DNA from: Erinaceus europaeus
Taxonomy: Eukaryota; Chordata; Mammalia; Eulipotyphla; Erinaceidae
Direction: 5' to 3'
NCBI RefSeq assembly: GCF_950295315.1
Contig: NC_080170.1
Coordinates: 91,434,054-91,498,053, forward strand
DNA: 64,000 nt
The notes beneath the pieces were generated by a model, which saw nothing but the letters and a program-made list of their open reading frames with translations, did no database searches and was not told the DNA's origin. Positions 48,640-59,924 of this stretch are shown here, piece by piece (position 1 is the first letter of the stretch; every line of letters starts with the position of its first letter). Both the position numbers and the translations under genes were made by a program.

Positions 48640-48799
48640 CTAACTTCATCTAGGGTGGGTGGAAGAGAGAGTACAGGCTCTAGGTGATAAAAAGGATGTA
48701 GTGAGGGTTTTATTGTTATGTGGAAAACTGAGAAATATTATATGTGTACAAACTATTGTGTTTACTGTCAACTGTAACATACTAGTCCCTCAATAAAGG
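48640..48799 (+). mobile_element. L1 3' end, short-3'UTR lineage
   Basis: 'attgttatgtggaaaactga', 'tgtgtacaaactattgtgtt' and 'cctcaataaag' match the 3' end of the 34-36-kb L1. Confidence 0.8.
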
Positions 48800-49345
48800 T
48801 TTTGTGAGAGAGAGCATATGTTCACACGTATCCATAAACTAGTGCAAAATATATACCTGAAAGCAGAAGTACACTAGAGTTTGCAGTGAGTACCCCCCCC
48901 CACACACTTCCTTTCCACTATTCCAACCTTTGGATCCATGATTGCTCAACAATTTGTTTGGCTTTGTATGTTAACTCTCTTTTCAGCTACCAGGTTCCAG
49001 ATGCCGTCAGCATGCCAGCCAGGCTTCCCTGCACTGAAGACCCCACCAATGTGCCCTGAAGCTCCGTTTCCCCAGAGACCCACCCTACTAGGGAAAGAGA
49101 GAGGCAGACTGGGAATATGGACCGACCAGTCAACGTCCATGTTCAGCGGGGAAGCAATTACAGAAGCCAGACCTTCCACCTTCTGCAACCCACAATGACC
49201 CTGGGTCCATGCTCCCAGAGGGATAGAGAATGGGAAAGGGGAGGGGATGGGATATGGAGATGGGGTGGTGGGAATTGTACCCCTCCTACCCTGTGGTTTT
49301 GTTAATCTTTCCTTTCTTAAATTAAAAATAAATTAAAAATAATAA
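48800..49345 (+). mobile_element. L1 3'UTR, deleted-type subfamily (copy N)
   Basis: It begins exactly where the older L1 ends ('gtgagagagagcatatgttc') and runs to an A-rich tail. Like the 43-kb copy it passes from 'gtttgcagtgagtacc' directly to 'cacttcctttccactattcc', lacking the 770-bp middle section. About 95% similar to the 43-kb copy by eye. Confidence 0.88.
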
Positions 49346-49349
49346 TAAT

Positions 49350-49741
49350 AATAAAACACTACTTCAGAATCAAATCTATTAGGGTTAGAGTACTGACTCT
49401 ACCACTTATTACTAAAGTGGCCATATTAACATCACTCATACTTTGTGTTTCAGTTGTTTTGGGAATGGTGATATCTCATTGGATCACACAAGTGTTACAT
49501 TGAGTGACATATGTCGTCCACCACATAAGCAATCACCACATCAATTATTGCTATTATGTGTAAATTAGGAGAAATTATCTGTCTTAGAAATAAAATGCTT
49601 AAAAATAAATTGACAATTTTGTTTTTCTTTGACTTTTCAATTGTCTGAACATTGTGAATTGAATTGTTTCACTTTGTGAGAATACATAAACCAGATTTTT
49701 AAAAAAGTAATAAAAGTAGATGCTTTTTAAATTAGGAAGAA
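49350..49741. other. Unassigned sequence
   Basis: No recognised element. Confidence 0.4.
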
Positions 49742-49758
49742 CTACATTTATTATTTCT

Positions 49759-50030
49759 TTTTTAAATATATATATATTTATTTTTTCCTTTTGTTGCCCT
49801 GTGTTCTTTTTTAATTATTGTTGTAGTTATTGATGTTGTTGTTGTTGGATAGGACAGAGAGAAATGGAGAAAGGAGGGAAGATAGAGAGGAGGAGAGAAA
49901 GACACCTGCAGACCTGCTTCACCCCTTGGGAAGCAACTCCCCTGCAGGTGGGGAGCTGGGGGCTTGAACCAGGATCCTTAAGCCAGTCCTTGCGCTTTGC
50001 TACATGCACTTAACCCACTGTGCTACTCCC
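49759..50030 (-). mobile_element. ERI-type SINE with TSD, antisense
   Basis: Full length. Complement of box B at 'ggcttgaaccaggatcc' and of box A near 'cccactgtgctac'. Flanked by 17-bp direct repeats 'ctacattta/cttatttct' (49742-49758 and 50031-50047), one mismatch. Confidence 0.93.
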
Positions 50031-50049
50031 CTACATTTCTTATTTCTAA

Positions 50050-50645
50050 TTAAACCTTGACCAGAAAAGAACTGAATAGTTTGAGGGTGGTACAAACAGC
50101 TCCCTAATAATATACTGCTTTTCCATAAATCCAACCCAGGTTTGAGCCCCCCTCTCCCCCCACACACACACATAGAAGAGAAGCTTTGATATGGTTCTCT
50201 CTCTCTACCTCTCTACTTGAGAAATGTCAGCCTGGGGAATTGAATTTCTAGTTATTAAATGAAGGAATGGAAGGGGGGGGAGGCAGTGGAAATGGAGGAG
50301 GAGGAGAAGGAAAGAAAGAGAAGAATTGGGTGGCTTGGTGCTACATAATGTTCAGTGTGGATATCAGACTGCAGCACTAGGTTGTTGTGCTGCCTGTACT
50401 TAATGACTTTATTTGCCTTGGGGAGGTTCTTTATTTCCAGACCCTTAGTTTCCACCCCCTTGAAAATCAGAATGACAACTTTACTTTACACAGAATGTTA
50501 TTGGTCTTAGGAAAAACTAGTGTGCAAAGTATTTAGCATAGTGCCTGGCAATGTAAGCACTCAGAAACATTTAGATAATAATGGTATAATTACTAAGTCT
50601 TGTAATTTGTCTGTAGAGATTTCATCATTATAAGAAATCAAAACT
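50050..50645. other. Unassigned, with MIR-like 3' part
   Basis: 50525-50600 ('agcatagtgcctggcaatgt', 'aagcactcagaaac') resembles the 3' end of MIR. 50090-50250 looks like a decayed SINE. The rest is unassigned. Confidence 0.5.
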
Positions 50646-50647
50646 GC

Positions 50648-50735
50648 CAACAACGACATCAGTAACAACAACAATAATAACTACAACAACAATAAAACAA
50701 CAAGGGCAACAAAAGGGAATAAATAAATAAATATT
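50648..50735 (+). mobile_element. ERI SINE tail, 5'-truncated
   Basis: Only the tail unit is present: 'caacaacgacatcagtaaca', 'aacaacaagggcaacaaaag' and 'ggaataaataaataaat'. Extreme 5' truncation of a SINE. Confidence 0.8.
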
Positions 50736-50739
50736 TTTT

Positions 50740-53635
50740 TAAATTAGCACATTAACATTCCCAGTTCATGCTCATAATTCTCAGAACTCATGTTCTGAGT
50801 TTTTTGCTAACATACAATTCTATGAACAATAAAAACATATTTTTAAGTTCACAATAGATCTTCTTGTAACCAAATGTTTGTGTTTTGCACTCAGACATAA
50901 ATAACCCCCACTCCATTATGAATGAAATGGACATGTATTATGCTGAAAACCAAAAAACGTGAATTAAACAAATCAAGGGTTAAACAAACTATCCCCCAGC
51001 TTCAACTCCACTATCTCTCCCCTTTATCATCCTCTATATCAAAAGAACACTTGGAAATAAATTCTGGATTCTAGAGATAAAAGGATGAGAAAAGTGTTTA
51101 TATCTGTTATAATTTAGTATAAATGAATAAGACCTACTTGATTTCCTCTCACACTCAATACTTTTTCCTTCCAGAAACTTACAGGAAAGAAAATACATTA
51201 CTGGTAATTTTTTTTCCTGAAAATCTTAACCTTCTAAAAAATAAAAACCAAGATCTGAAAGACTATAACAGTGGGTATAGTACTAGATATACATACATAA
51301 GGTCCTGAGTTCAATCCCCAGCATCACATATTACAGAGCAATATAAAATAACTTAAGTAATGTTGAGAATTAACAGCATCATTTGTATTTAATAGAAAGA
51401 AAAATAACTTCACATATTTTAATTAAACACTAGAAGAGGTACCCCTTCAAAAACTAATAATACCAATGAAGATCTGGAAAACTGAGAAAAGTTTCCCATT
51501 AGGCAAATGTACCTCTTTCTAATCCAAAGATTTGGTGAGCATATCTTATGGTTAATTTTGAGAAAAATGCTATTGAAATAAGATACTGCATAATATGTTG
51601 TTAACTAGAGCAAGGAGAAATGTTGGTTCTCTCTCTCTCTTTTCATTAATAAGAGAAATGATTAAAATCTTTATAAAAATAATGAAAGTTCCTATCCAGC
51701 TCGGACTTCACTTCTTATAATATTTTAGTTACTCTTTAGTAACTATTTATATACTATATAAATTCCTTTTATATAGTATGTAAATTATTATATTGATTAT
51801 ATGTAATCTATATATAACATTTATATAGTACATAAGTTATCATTTATATTGATTATATGATTTCTACATGCCAGGCATGTTCATCCTCATAAAAAATCCA
51901 TGCAATAGTATTGCCTCTATTGTGTGGAAGCAGAGCCTAAATCTTAACTAGGAGCTATACAAAGTCTATGGTCTCCGTCACAATATTGAGAAGACTGGGT
52001 TTGCATCCAGCCCTTCATTTCAGCAAAATGAATATAGAGATTAAAGCCACAAAGATCACACAGCATTAGTGGACAATTTTTCATAAAGAATATAATAACT
52101 ACTAGTTTTTTTTAAGTTTCTTTCTGTCTTGGTCTCTCAAACTAATTTTCCCTCAGTGCCTGAGTGAGAATACCTGAATGCTCAAGAAAAATCTGTCTTG
52201 AGATTTTTCCTGAAAGAAGAACTCCTCACTTCTTTTACAGAAGTTGTGTGATGAGGAATTGGTGTAGGAAATTCTTTGGTATGGACCTTAAGGTAGGAAA
52301 TTCAGAAAATAAAAAAACGAGAAACTGCTTGGGGAGACAGTATTCAAAAGATATCCATGCCTGAGGCTTTGAGGTCCCAGGTTCAATCCCCAGCACGACC
52401 ATAAATCAGAGCTGAATACATATATATATAATGGAGTACAGGATTCTAGCCATAAAGGTCAAATAGAGACCACCATTATACTCTCTTATTCTCCAAAGAC
52501 AAATCTCTTGAATCTCTACAGCATTGGAATGCTGTCATGTGAAATTGTACTGCTGAGAAGTACAAAGCACAATAAATTTGTTCCATAAAAAAAGAAATCA
52601 AAACTGAATTAAAACTGAAATTATATATAATTGACACTACATATTTTATAATTAGTACAAAAAATTGATACTGGCAAGTCAACTACTTAAGAATCTGTCC
52701 AGAGTAGCAACTGCTATGTTTTGTTCTCCCTGATCAACTAGGAATAGCAAAAAGTATCACTTGAGAATGCAGCAATATAAGACTAGGGTCACTCCAGGAA
52801 CCTACCAAGCCACAGAAAGAGTGAAAAAACATGTGGCCCATGAACAAAGAGGACTTAAGAAGAAATTCCTGGGGCTAAAAGCCCATAACTAATTGGGAGT
52901 GGCTGGTACCAGTCCAGCAGCTTGAGAATTGGCGTACCATCTCCTATCTCAGTTTTATCAACAAAAAGACTGCTGAAAGGAGGAGAAGATCATCTAAACC
53001 TCACTAATTTCAGCTGTGGGTCTCCATTGTTATTGCTCCTTAAGGGTTGGAACAGCATCAGGGAAGCCTTATACTGACACTGGGAGTCAGAGAACTGGCC
53101 AAGTGACTCAGGAGAAAAATCTATGCTCCAGGTGGTCCAGAGCTACATAGTGGCTATATAGTAGGACCATTCTCCTGATAAATTTGTAAAAATAATGAGT
53201 AATTTCCTCAGAAATCAGTATTTATTCAGAAACACAGGGCCACAGAATGCTGCTTGGTTTGGCTCTGGCTGGTGGTAGAGCAGGGATTGAGTCTAGGACT
53301 ATGGACGTAGGAGGGTCTTTGCATAACCATTGTGCTATCTATCCCCTACCCTGTTTCATCTCTTGGTAATGAGTAAGTGATTAAGCTAACAAATCTACTT
53401 GTAGCTAAAAACCCCTCAGTCTCCCATATCCTGCATGGAAGGTAAATAACATAAGGTTTAACAGACACTGTACTTCACCTCAGGGACTGAGATAACATTA
53501 AAACAACTTAATTTTTGCAACTTTGAACTCTAAAATACCCTACTTAGACACAAGTGAATCCAGGCAACAGTGATTAGTGGATTGAAACGTAGTGAAAGAA
53601 GGGCATCATAACACATCAGATATAATGGTTAAACC
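50740..53635. other. Mostly unassigned, with old SINE/MIR scraps
   Basis: Decayed tRNA-like SINE heads: 51265-51345 ('gtcctgagttcaatcccc') and 52330-52410 ('aggtcccaggttcaatcccc'). 51856-51975 resembles MIR in antisense. 51770-51858 holds two imperfect copies of an AT-rich unit containing 'ttatattgattatatg'. 53230-53350 may be an old antisense SINE. From 52730 onward the sequence may be 5'UTR of the L1 that follows, but I cannot show it. Confidence 0.45.
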
Positions 53636-54564
53636 CAGAAAAAAACACTGGAAAAATGAACCAGGATATAAACCCAGATAAAAGCCCCAAATGGTAGCAG
53701 CACATACTAATGAGCACAATATTCAAATACTAATTGGAGAAATAGTTACAAGAGTGAGGAAAGCTTTTGAAAGTATTATCATCAGAAATGAGGAAACAAC
53801 AAATAAGACACTGAAAGAGAACACCATTATGTTGAGGTAATTAGAGAGCTGAAATAGCTGAGCTAAGAGTACAACTAGCTGAACAAGCTAACAGTATCTG
53901 AACAGGGTAAGAAAATAACTGAGATACAGAAAACAACAGAGAAGAGAGAGAGAACAGAATTACTGTGGCAGAAAACAGAATTAGCAAGATTAAGAATAAA
54001 TTAGAAAAAACTAAGAAGTAAGACAACTAAAAAGGAGATTGAGAGATACTGAAAATAACACAGAAACATATAGGAAGACTTAAAAAAGTAATATACACAT
54101 TAGTCTAGACAACATAAAAGACATAGTTTCAAGAATCCCAGAGAGTTCCAAACAGAATTAATGCAGACCTAAAGACACCAAGACACATCATATTTAGAAT
54201 GAACACGAATAAGGATAAAGAAGGAATCCTGAAGGCTGAAAGAGAAAAACAAAGAGTCACTTACAGAAAAAACCCATAAGATTAGAAGCATATTTGTCCA
54301 CACAAACTCTAAAGACCCAAATAGAATGACGATATATATCTAGCCCTCAATGACTTTCAACTAATTCACTCAACAAAGAGTATTGTGTCCTGCTAGACTG
54401 TCATTCAGACTAGATGGAGGCATAAAAACCTTCTCAGACAAGTAATAGTCTAAGGAATCAACTATCACCAAGCCTTCTCTGCAAGAAGTTCTGAAAGATC
54501 TCCTATAAATAATCACATCACCATAAACATGCCATATATCAGAACACTGTAAAAGTCTAGAATA

Positions 54565-54826
54565 GTGGCATTAAAATATCTTAAATCTATTATATCAGTA
54601 AATGTCAGTGACCTGAATTCACCTATTAAAAGGCACAGAATAGAAAGATGGATCAGAAAACACACCCCAACCATATGTTGTTTGCTGAAATCCCACCTAA
54701 CTCAACAAGACAAACACACACTCAAAGTGAAAGGATGGAAAACTATCATACAAGTTAATGGACCAAAAAAAAGGGCAGGAACAGCTATTCTTATATCTGA
54801 CATGATACACCTTAAAATAAATAAAA
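54565..54826 (+). pseudogene. L1 ORF2 endonuclease N-terminal remnant
   Basis: An open frame of about 88 codons matching the AP-type endonuclease start: 'NVSDLNSPIKRHRIERWIRK' corresponds to the 'NVNGLNSPIKR' box, and 'KVKGWKTIIQVNGPKKRAGT' and 'AILISDMIHLKI' follow. The catalytic Glu of the 'QETHL' box is replaced. It is cut off by the SINE pair at 54827. Confidence 0.85.
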
Positions 54827-55269
54827 CTGGGAGTCAGTAGTGTAGCAGGTTAAGCACACGTGGTATGAAGCACAAGGATCAGTGGAAGGATCCTGGTTCA
54901 AGCCCCCAGCTCCCCACCTACAGGGGAATAGCTTCACAATAGGTGAAACAGGTCTGCTGATGTCAATCTTTCTTTCCTCCATCTCTATCTTCCACTCCTT
55001 TCTTGATTTCTCTCTGTCCTATCTAACAACGATGACATCAATAACAACAGTAAGTACAACAACAGTAAAAAAAACAAAGGCAACAAAAGGTATCATGGTC
55101 CAGGAAGTGGCACAGTGATAAAGCTTTGGACTCTCAAGCATGAGGTCCGAGTTTGATCCTCGGCAGCACATGTGCCAGAGTGATATCTGATTCTTTCTCT
55201 CTCCTCCTATCTTTCTCATAAATCAATAAAATCTTTTAAAATAAATAAATAAATATAAAATATTTTTAA
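54827..55269 (+). mobile_element. Two different SINEs within one TSD pair
   Basis: 54829-55090 is an ERI-type SINE (box A 'tagtgtagcaggttaag', box B 'ggttcaagccccc'). 55093-55262 is the second hedgehog tRNA SINE ('agtggcacagtgataaagc', 'gagtttgatcctcggcagc'). The direct repeat 'aaaataaataaaa' flanks the pair (54814-54826 and 55270-55282), and the interrupted L1 resumes directly afterwards. No TSD is visible around the second SINE alone, so the two may have inserted as one dimeric transcript; later insertion into the first SINE's tail is the alternative. Confidence 0.85.
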
Positions 55270-55510
55270 AAAATAAATAAAATTTTAAAAGATAGGGATG
55301 AATATTAATACTCAGAGGATCAGTCAGTCAAGAGGACTTAACAACTGCTAACACTTATACACCCAATGAGAGGCCATCTAGATATATCAAACATCTATTG
55401 AAATAGCTACATCAATCTATTAACAGCAACACAGTAATAATAGGGGACTTCAACAGCCCACTATCTCAACTTGACACATTATCAAGGCAAAAAAAAAAAA
55501 AATCAATAAA

Positions 55511-55605
55511 CTATCTCTTCATTTAATTCCCTCCTTTCTTTGTTCATTGTATGCTAATTATTTCCTTGTTAATTAAAGAAATGAGGGAATTAAATGAAGA
55601 GATAG
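55511..55605. repeat. Long inverted repeat (31-bp arms)
   Basis: Left arm 55511-55541 and right arm 55575-55605 are reverse complements with one mismatch; the inner 23-bp block (55511-55533 against 55583-55605) is perfect. The loop is 33 nt. The right arm is native L1 ORF2 sequence ('LNEEIAILELLD' region), so the left arm is an inverted extra copy. It lies next to an A14 run at 55489-55502. Confidence 0.9.
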
Positions 55606-56334
55606 CTATACTAGAACTATTAGACATTTTCAGAGTCATTCACCCCAAGAAACTGAAATACACATTCTATTCACGTTCAGATAGGTCATTCTCAAGGATA
55701 GTCTATATATTAGGCCATAAAGACAGTGTCAACAAATTAAAGAGCACTGAAATCATCCCCAGTATCTTCTCAGACCACAGTGGAATTAAATTAACACTTA
55801 ACAACAAACAAAAATTTGGGGAAGTCCCAAAATATGGAAATTCAACAGTGCACTACTTAACAACTACTGGGTCAAAGAAAAATTAAGGAGTAAATCAATG
55901 TTTTGAGAATTCAACGAAAATGAAGACTCAAACTATCAAAATATTTGGGACATATCTAAGACTGTACAGAGAGGGAAGTTCATAGCCATATACACACTTA
56001 TTTGGAAATAAGAAAAAGCTCAAGTAAACAATCTGACTGCATATGTTAAAGACTTAGATGAAGAGGAAGAAAGAACCCCTATAGCAACCAGAAAGACTGA
56101 ATAACTAAAACTAGGGCAGAAATAAATAACATTGAAAACAAGAGAACCATACAAAAGATCAGCAAAGCTAAAAGTTGGTTCTTTGAAAAAGTAAACAAAA
56201 AAAAAAAGAAAGAAAGAAAGAAAGGAGGGAAAAGACTCAAATAAATAGAATTGTAACTGATAGGGGAGATGTCACAAAAGATACCACAGAAATCCAAATC
56301 ATCATGTGAGTTCTCTATGAACAACTATATGCCA

Positions 56335-56805
56335 TCATCTAAGTTCATTTCCCACGTCTATGTTCGACCGGACCTGCCAATATACGCGGATATCTTCGCC
56401 CACCCTGTCCAATGCTTGACGTCTCGTCACCCAATCTGGTCCCCTACGCCTACATTGAACTTCTCTGTTCCAGTCTCTTGGAAACAGAGCTGGCAGTCAG
56501 CTGAGGTAAAGAACAAACACCTCATCACAGACCCCTGCAAGCGTCAACCCGGCTTTGACCTAGCACGTTATGATTGGGCTCTCCTCAATCGCTATCGAAC
56601 AGGCCATGGCCGGTGCGCCACTATGTTCCATCGCTGGGGAGCCAGAGACGACCCGAACTGCCCCTGCGGCTACAGACAGACTATGACCCACATAGTCAAC
56701 GACTGCCACCTCTCCAGATTCAAAGGAGGTCTCGAAACTTTACATCAGGCTCAACCTGATGGTGTTGACTGGCTACGGAAGAAGGGCAAACGCTAGAAGA
56801 AGAAG
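56335..56805 (+). mobile_element. Vingi, 5'-truncated, with 12-bp TSD
   Basis: It starts at the point equivalent to 31198 of the first Vingi copy and ends with TAG plus (AAG)n. The direct repeat 'aactatatgcca' at 56323-56334 and 56806-56817 is perfect, and the host L1 resumes directly after it. The frame is open through all of its roughly 153 Vingi codons, including the CCHC knuckle ('CPCGYRQTMTHIVNDC') and the 'WLRKKGKR' end; the open frame continues upstream into L1 by chance (start at 56269). Seven amino-acid differences from the 31-kb copy. Non-functional fragment. Confidence 0.9.
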
Positions 56806-57682
56806 AACTATATGCCACCAAGCTAGAGAACCTGGACGAAATGGATGAGTTCCTAGATACCTACAAACTTCCAAAATCAAAGAGGAACTATAAATATGAA
56901 TGTCAATCACAGCCAAAGAAATTGAAACAGTTATCAAAAAACCTTCCCAAGAGTAAAACTCCTGAACCAGAAGATTTTACGAATGAATTATACAAAGCCT
57001 TCAAGGAAATGTTAGTACTTCCACTTTTAAAACTTTTCAAAAAGACTGAAAACAAGGAACCCTCCCTTCCAGCTTCTATGAAGCCAATATCACTCTGATA
57101 CCAAAATTAGACAGGGATACAACAAAAAAAGAAAGCTACAGACCAATATCTCTGATGAACATAGATGTTAAAATTGATCAAAATTCTAGCCAACTTGATA
57201 CAGCAGTAGATTTAAACAACTGTTCATCATGACCAAGTGGGGATTATCCCAAGGATGCAAGGTTGGTTTAATATACATAAATCAACCAGCATGAGCTACT
57301 ACATCAATAAAAGCAAGACAAAAAACATGATTATATCAATAAATAAAAGAGAACATCTTTGATAAAATCCAACATCGCTTTATGATCAAAACACTACAAA
57401 AATGGAAATAGATGGAAAATTCCTTAAGATACTGAAGTCCATACATAGTAAACCTACAGCCAACATCATACTCAGCGGTGAAAAATTGAAAGCATTTCCC
57501 CTCAGATCAGATTCTAGACAGGGATGACCACTATCACCATTACTATTCAACATAGTGTTGGAAATTCTTGTCATAGCAATCAGGCAGGAGAGAGGAATTA
57601 AAGGGATACAAATTGGAAGAGAAGAAATCAAACTCTGAATATTTGCAGAAAATATGATAATATACAAAGAAAAACCTAAAGA

Positions 57683-57920
57683 GGGAGTCAGGCAGTAAAG
57701 GCATAAGGATCATGGTTCAAGCCACCTGCAGGGGAGTCACTTCCCAAGCAATGAAGCAGGTCTGCAAGTGTCTTTCACTCCCTCTCTCTGTCTCCCCTCC
57801 TCTCTCCTTTTCTCTCTGTCCTATCCAACAACAATGACATCAATAACAACAACAATAATAGCTACAACAATAAAACAACAAGGGCAATAAAAGGGAATAA
57901 ATAAATTTTTTTTAAAAAGA
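57683..57920 (+). mobile_element. ERI-type SINE with 17-bp TSD, internally shortened head
   Basis: Inserted in the L1 just after the RT box. The head lacks about 35 bp between 'gggagtcaggcagta' and 'aaggcataaggatcatgg', which removes most of box A. Flanked by perfect 'aaagaaaaacctaaaga' (57666-57682 and 57921-57937). Confidence 0.95.
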
Positions 57921-58207
57921 AAAGAAAAACCTAAAGAATTCAGCAAGATGCTTTTGGAAATCATCAGGCATTACAGTAAGATGTCAGGCTACAAAATTAA
58001 CATACAAAAGTCAGTGGCATTCCTCTACGTGAACACTAAATTATTAGAAGAAATGCAGAAATAAATTCATTTTATTATAGATAAAATAATAAAATAATAT
58101 AATAATAAATTAATATAATAATAAAATAAAATAAAAACAATAAAATATCTAGGAATAAACCTAACAAAAGAATTTAAAGACTTGCATAATGAAAATTATG
58201 AGTCAGT

Positions 58208-58402
58208 TTCTTCTTCTAGCGTTTGCCCTTCTTCAGTAACCAGTCAACAGCGTCAGGTTGAAAGCTGTCAGGAGCTGCTTGTTGCTGGCTTTGAAAGTGA
58301 CTGGGATCCATGTGGATTCAGTCGGCTAGGAAGGATCGTCAGTTTCCCCAATGAATGGGTACTCACGGGATGCACCACGAGAAGGTCGATCCAATGCAAC
58401 CC
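58208..58402 (-). mobile_element. Miniature non-autonomous Vingi derivative, full length, with TSD
   Basis: Read on the minus strand it starts 'ggttgcattggatcgacc', runs about 135 bp without match to the other Vingi fragments, then joins 'tcaacctgacgctgttgact' and the Vingi 3' end through TAG and (AAG)n. Perfect flanking repeat 'atgagtcagt' at 58198-58207 and 58403-58412. It is therefore a complete 195-bp unit with Vingi 5' and 3' ends and the middle deleted. Non-autonomous Vingi families formed by internal deletion are reported from hedgehog; which one this is cannot be told here. Confidence 0.85.
58216..58311 (-). other. 31-codon in-frame fusion ORF in the miniature Vingi
   Basis: ATG at 58311-58309 opens a frame that crosses the deletion joint and ends at the authentic Vingi stop (58218-58216). 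The first 16 codons ('MDPSHFQSQQQAAPDS') presumably come from the start of the Vingi ORF and the last 15 from its end ('QPDAVDWLLKKGKR' against 'QPDAVDWLRKKGKR'). No known domain. Whether it is translated is unknown; frame preservation across the deletion has a one-in-three chance by itself. Confidence 0.6.
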
Positions 58403-59701
58403 ATGAGTCAGTATTTCAAGGAAATAGAAAGAGATAAGGAAATGGACAGATATTCCATGTTCATGGTTTGGAAGAATTAACATCATTAAAATGAATATGC
58501 TCCCTGGAGCCATATATAAATTTAATGCAATTCCCACTAAGATTCCAGTCAATTTGTTTTAGGAGAATACAACAAAAACTATAAATGTTTATCTGGAACC
58601 AGAAAAGACCTAAAATTGCCAAAACAATCTTGAGAAGAAAGAATGGATCTGGAGGCATCACACTCCCAGATCTCAAATTATATTATAGTACCACTGAAAC
58701 TTGGTACTGGAACTTAAATAGACACACAGACCAGTGGAATAGAATTGAGAGCCCAGATATAAACCCCCACACATATGGACATCTAATCTTTGACAAAGGT
58801 GCCCAAACTAAAGGGGAAAAGGAGAGTCTCTTCAACAAACGGTATTGCAAAAATTGGGTAAAACATGCAGAAGAATGAAACTGAACCACTTTATTTCAGC
58901 AAACACAAAAGTAAATTCCAGGTGGATCAAGGACTTGGATGTTAGAGCAAAAACTATCAAATACTTAGAGGAAAATATTGGCAGAACTCTTTTCCATCTA
59001 AATCTATAGGCATCATTAGTGATATAAACCCAATTGCAAGGAAGATTAAAACAAAAATAAACCAATGGGACTACACTAATTTAAAAAGCTGTTCTACAGC
59101 AAAAGAAACCACCACCCAAACAAAGAGATCTGTTACAGAAATTGGAGGAAATTTTTTATGTCATACCTCAGACAAGAGGCTAATAAGCAAAATATATAAA
59201 AAGCTCATGAAACTCAGCAATAAGAAAACCAATGACCCCATCCAAAAATGGACAGAGGATATAAACAGAACTATAGAAGAGATCCAGAATGCCAACAGAC
59301 AGGTGAAAAATTTCTCCAAGTCATTTATTGTCAGAGAAATGCAAATAATGACAACAGTGAGATATCACTGCTTTCCTATGAGAAAGTCATACATCAGAAA
59401 AAGTAGCACCCAACAAATGCTGGAGAGGATGTGGGGGACAAAGAAACCATCCTGCAGGGCTGGTGGGAGTGTAAATTGATCAAACTCCTGTGGAGTCTGA
59501 AAACTCTCAGAAGTCTAGAAGTGTACTTTCTCTATGACCCTGCAAATCCTCTCCTGGGGATATATCCCAAGGAACCAAACACACCTATTCAAAAAGATTT
59601 ATGTATCTTATGTTCACAACAGCACAATTTATAATAGCCAAAACCTTGAAGCAACCCAGATGTCCAACAACTAATGAGTGACTAAGAAAGTTGTGGTCTA
59701 T

Positions 59702-59759
59702 TTCTTCTTCTTCTAGCGTTTGCCCTTCTTCCGTAGCCAGTCAACAGCGTCAGGTTGAG
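59702..59759 (-). mobile_element. 58-bp Vingi 3' stub
   Basis: Complement of the last 16 codons of the Vingi ORF plus stop and (AAG)n ('cttcttctagcgtttgccct'). It sits inside L1 sequence that otherwise reads on ('gtggtcta' / 'tatacacaatgg'). A 4-bp duplication 'ctat' (59698-59701, 59760-59763) is the only visible TSD. Confidence 0.85.
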
Positions 59760-59924
59760 CTATATACACAATGGAATACTACCCAACTATTAAAAGTGGG
59801 ATTTCATTTCCTTCACTTCATCATGAAGAGAGCTTGAAGGAATCATGTTGAGATAAGTCAGAAAGATAAGGATGAATATGGGATGATCTCACTCACAGAC
59901 AGAAATTGCAAGATACTACAATGA

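Noticed and set aside
56269..56334. Start of the 175-codon frame as a Vingi N-terminus
   Set aside because: The first 22 codons are host L1 sequence before the TSD. The frame is open by chance across the insertion point.
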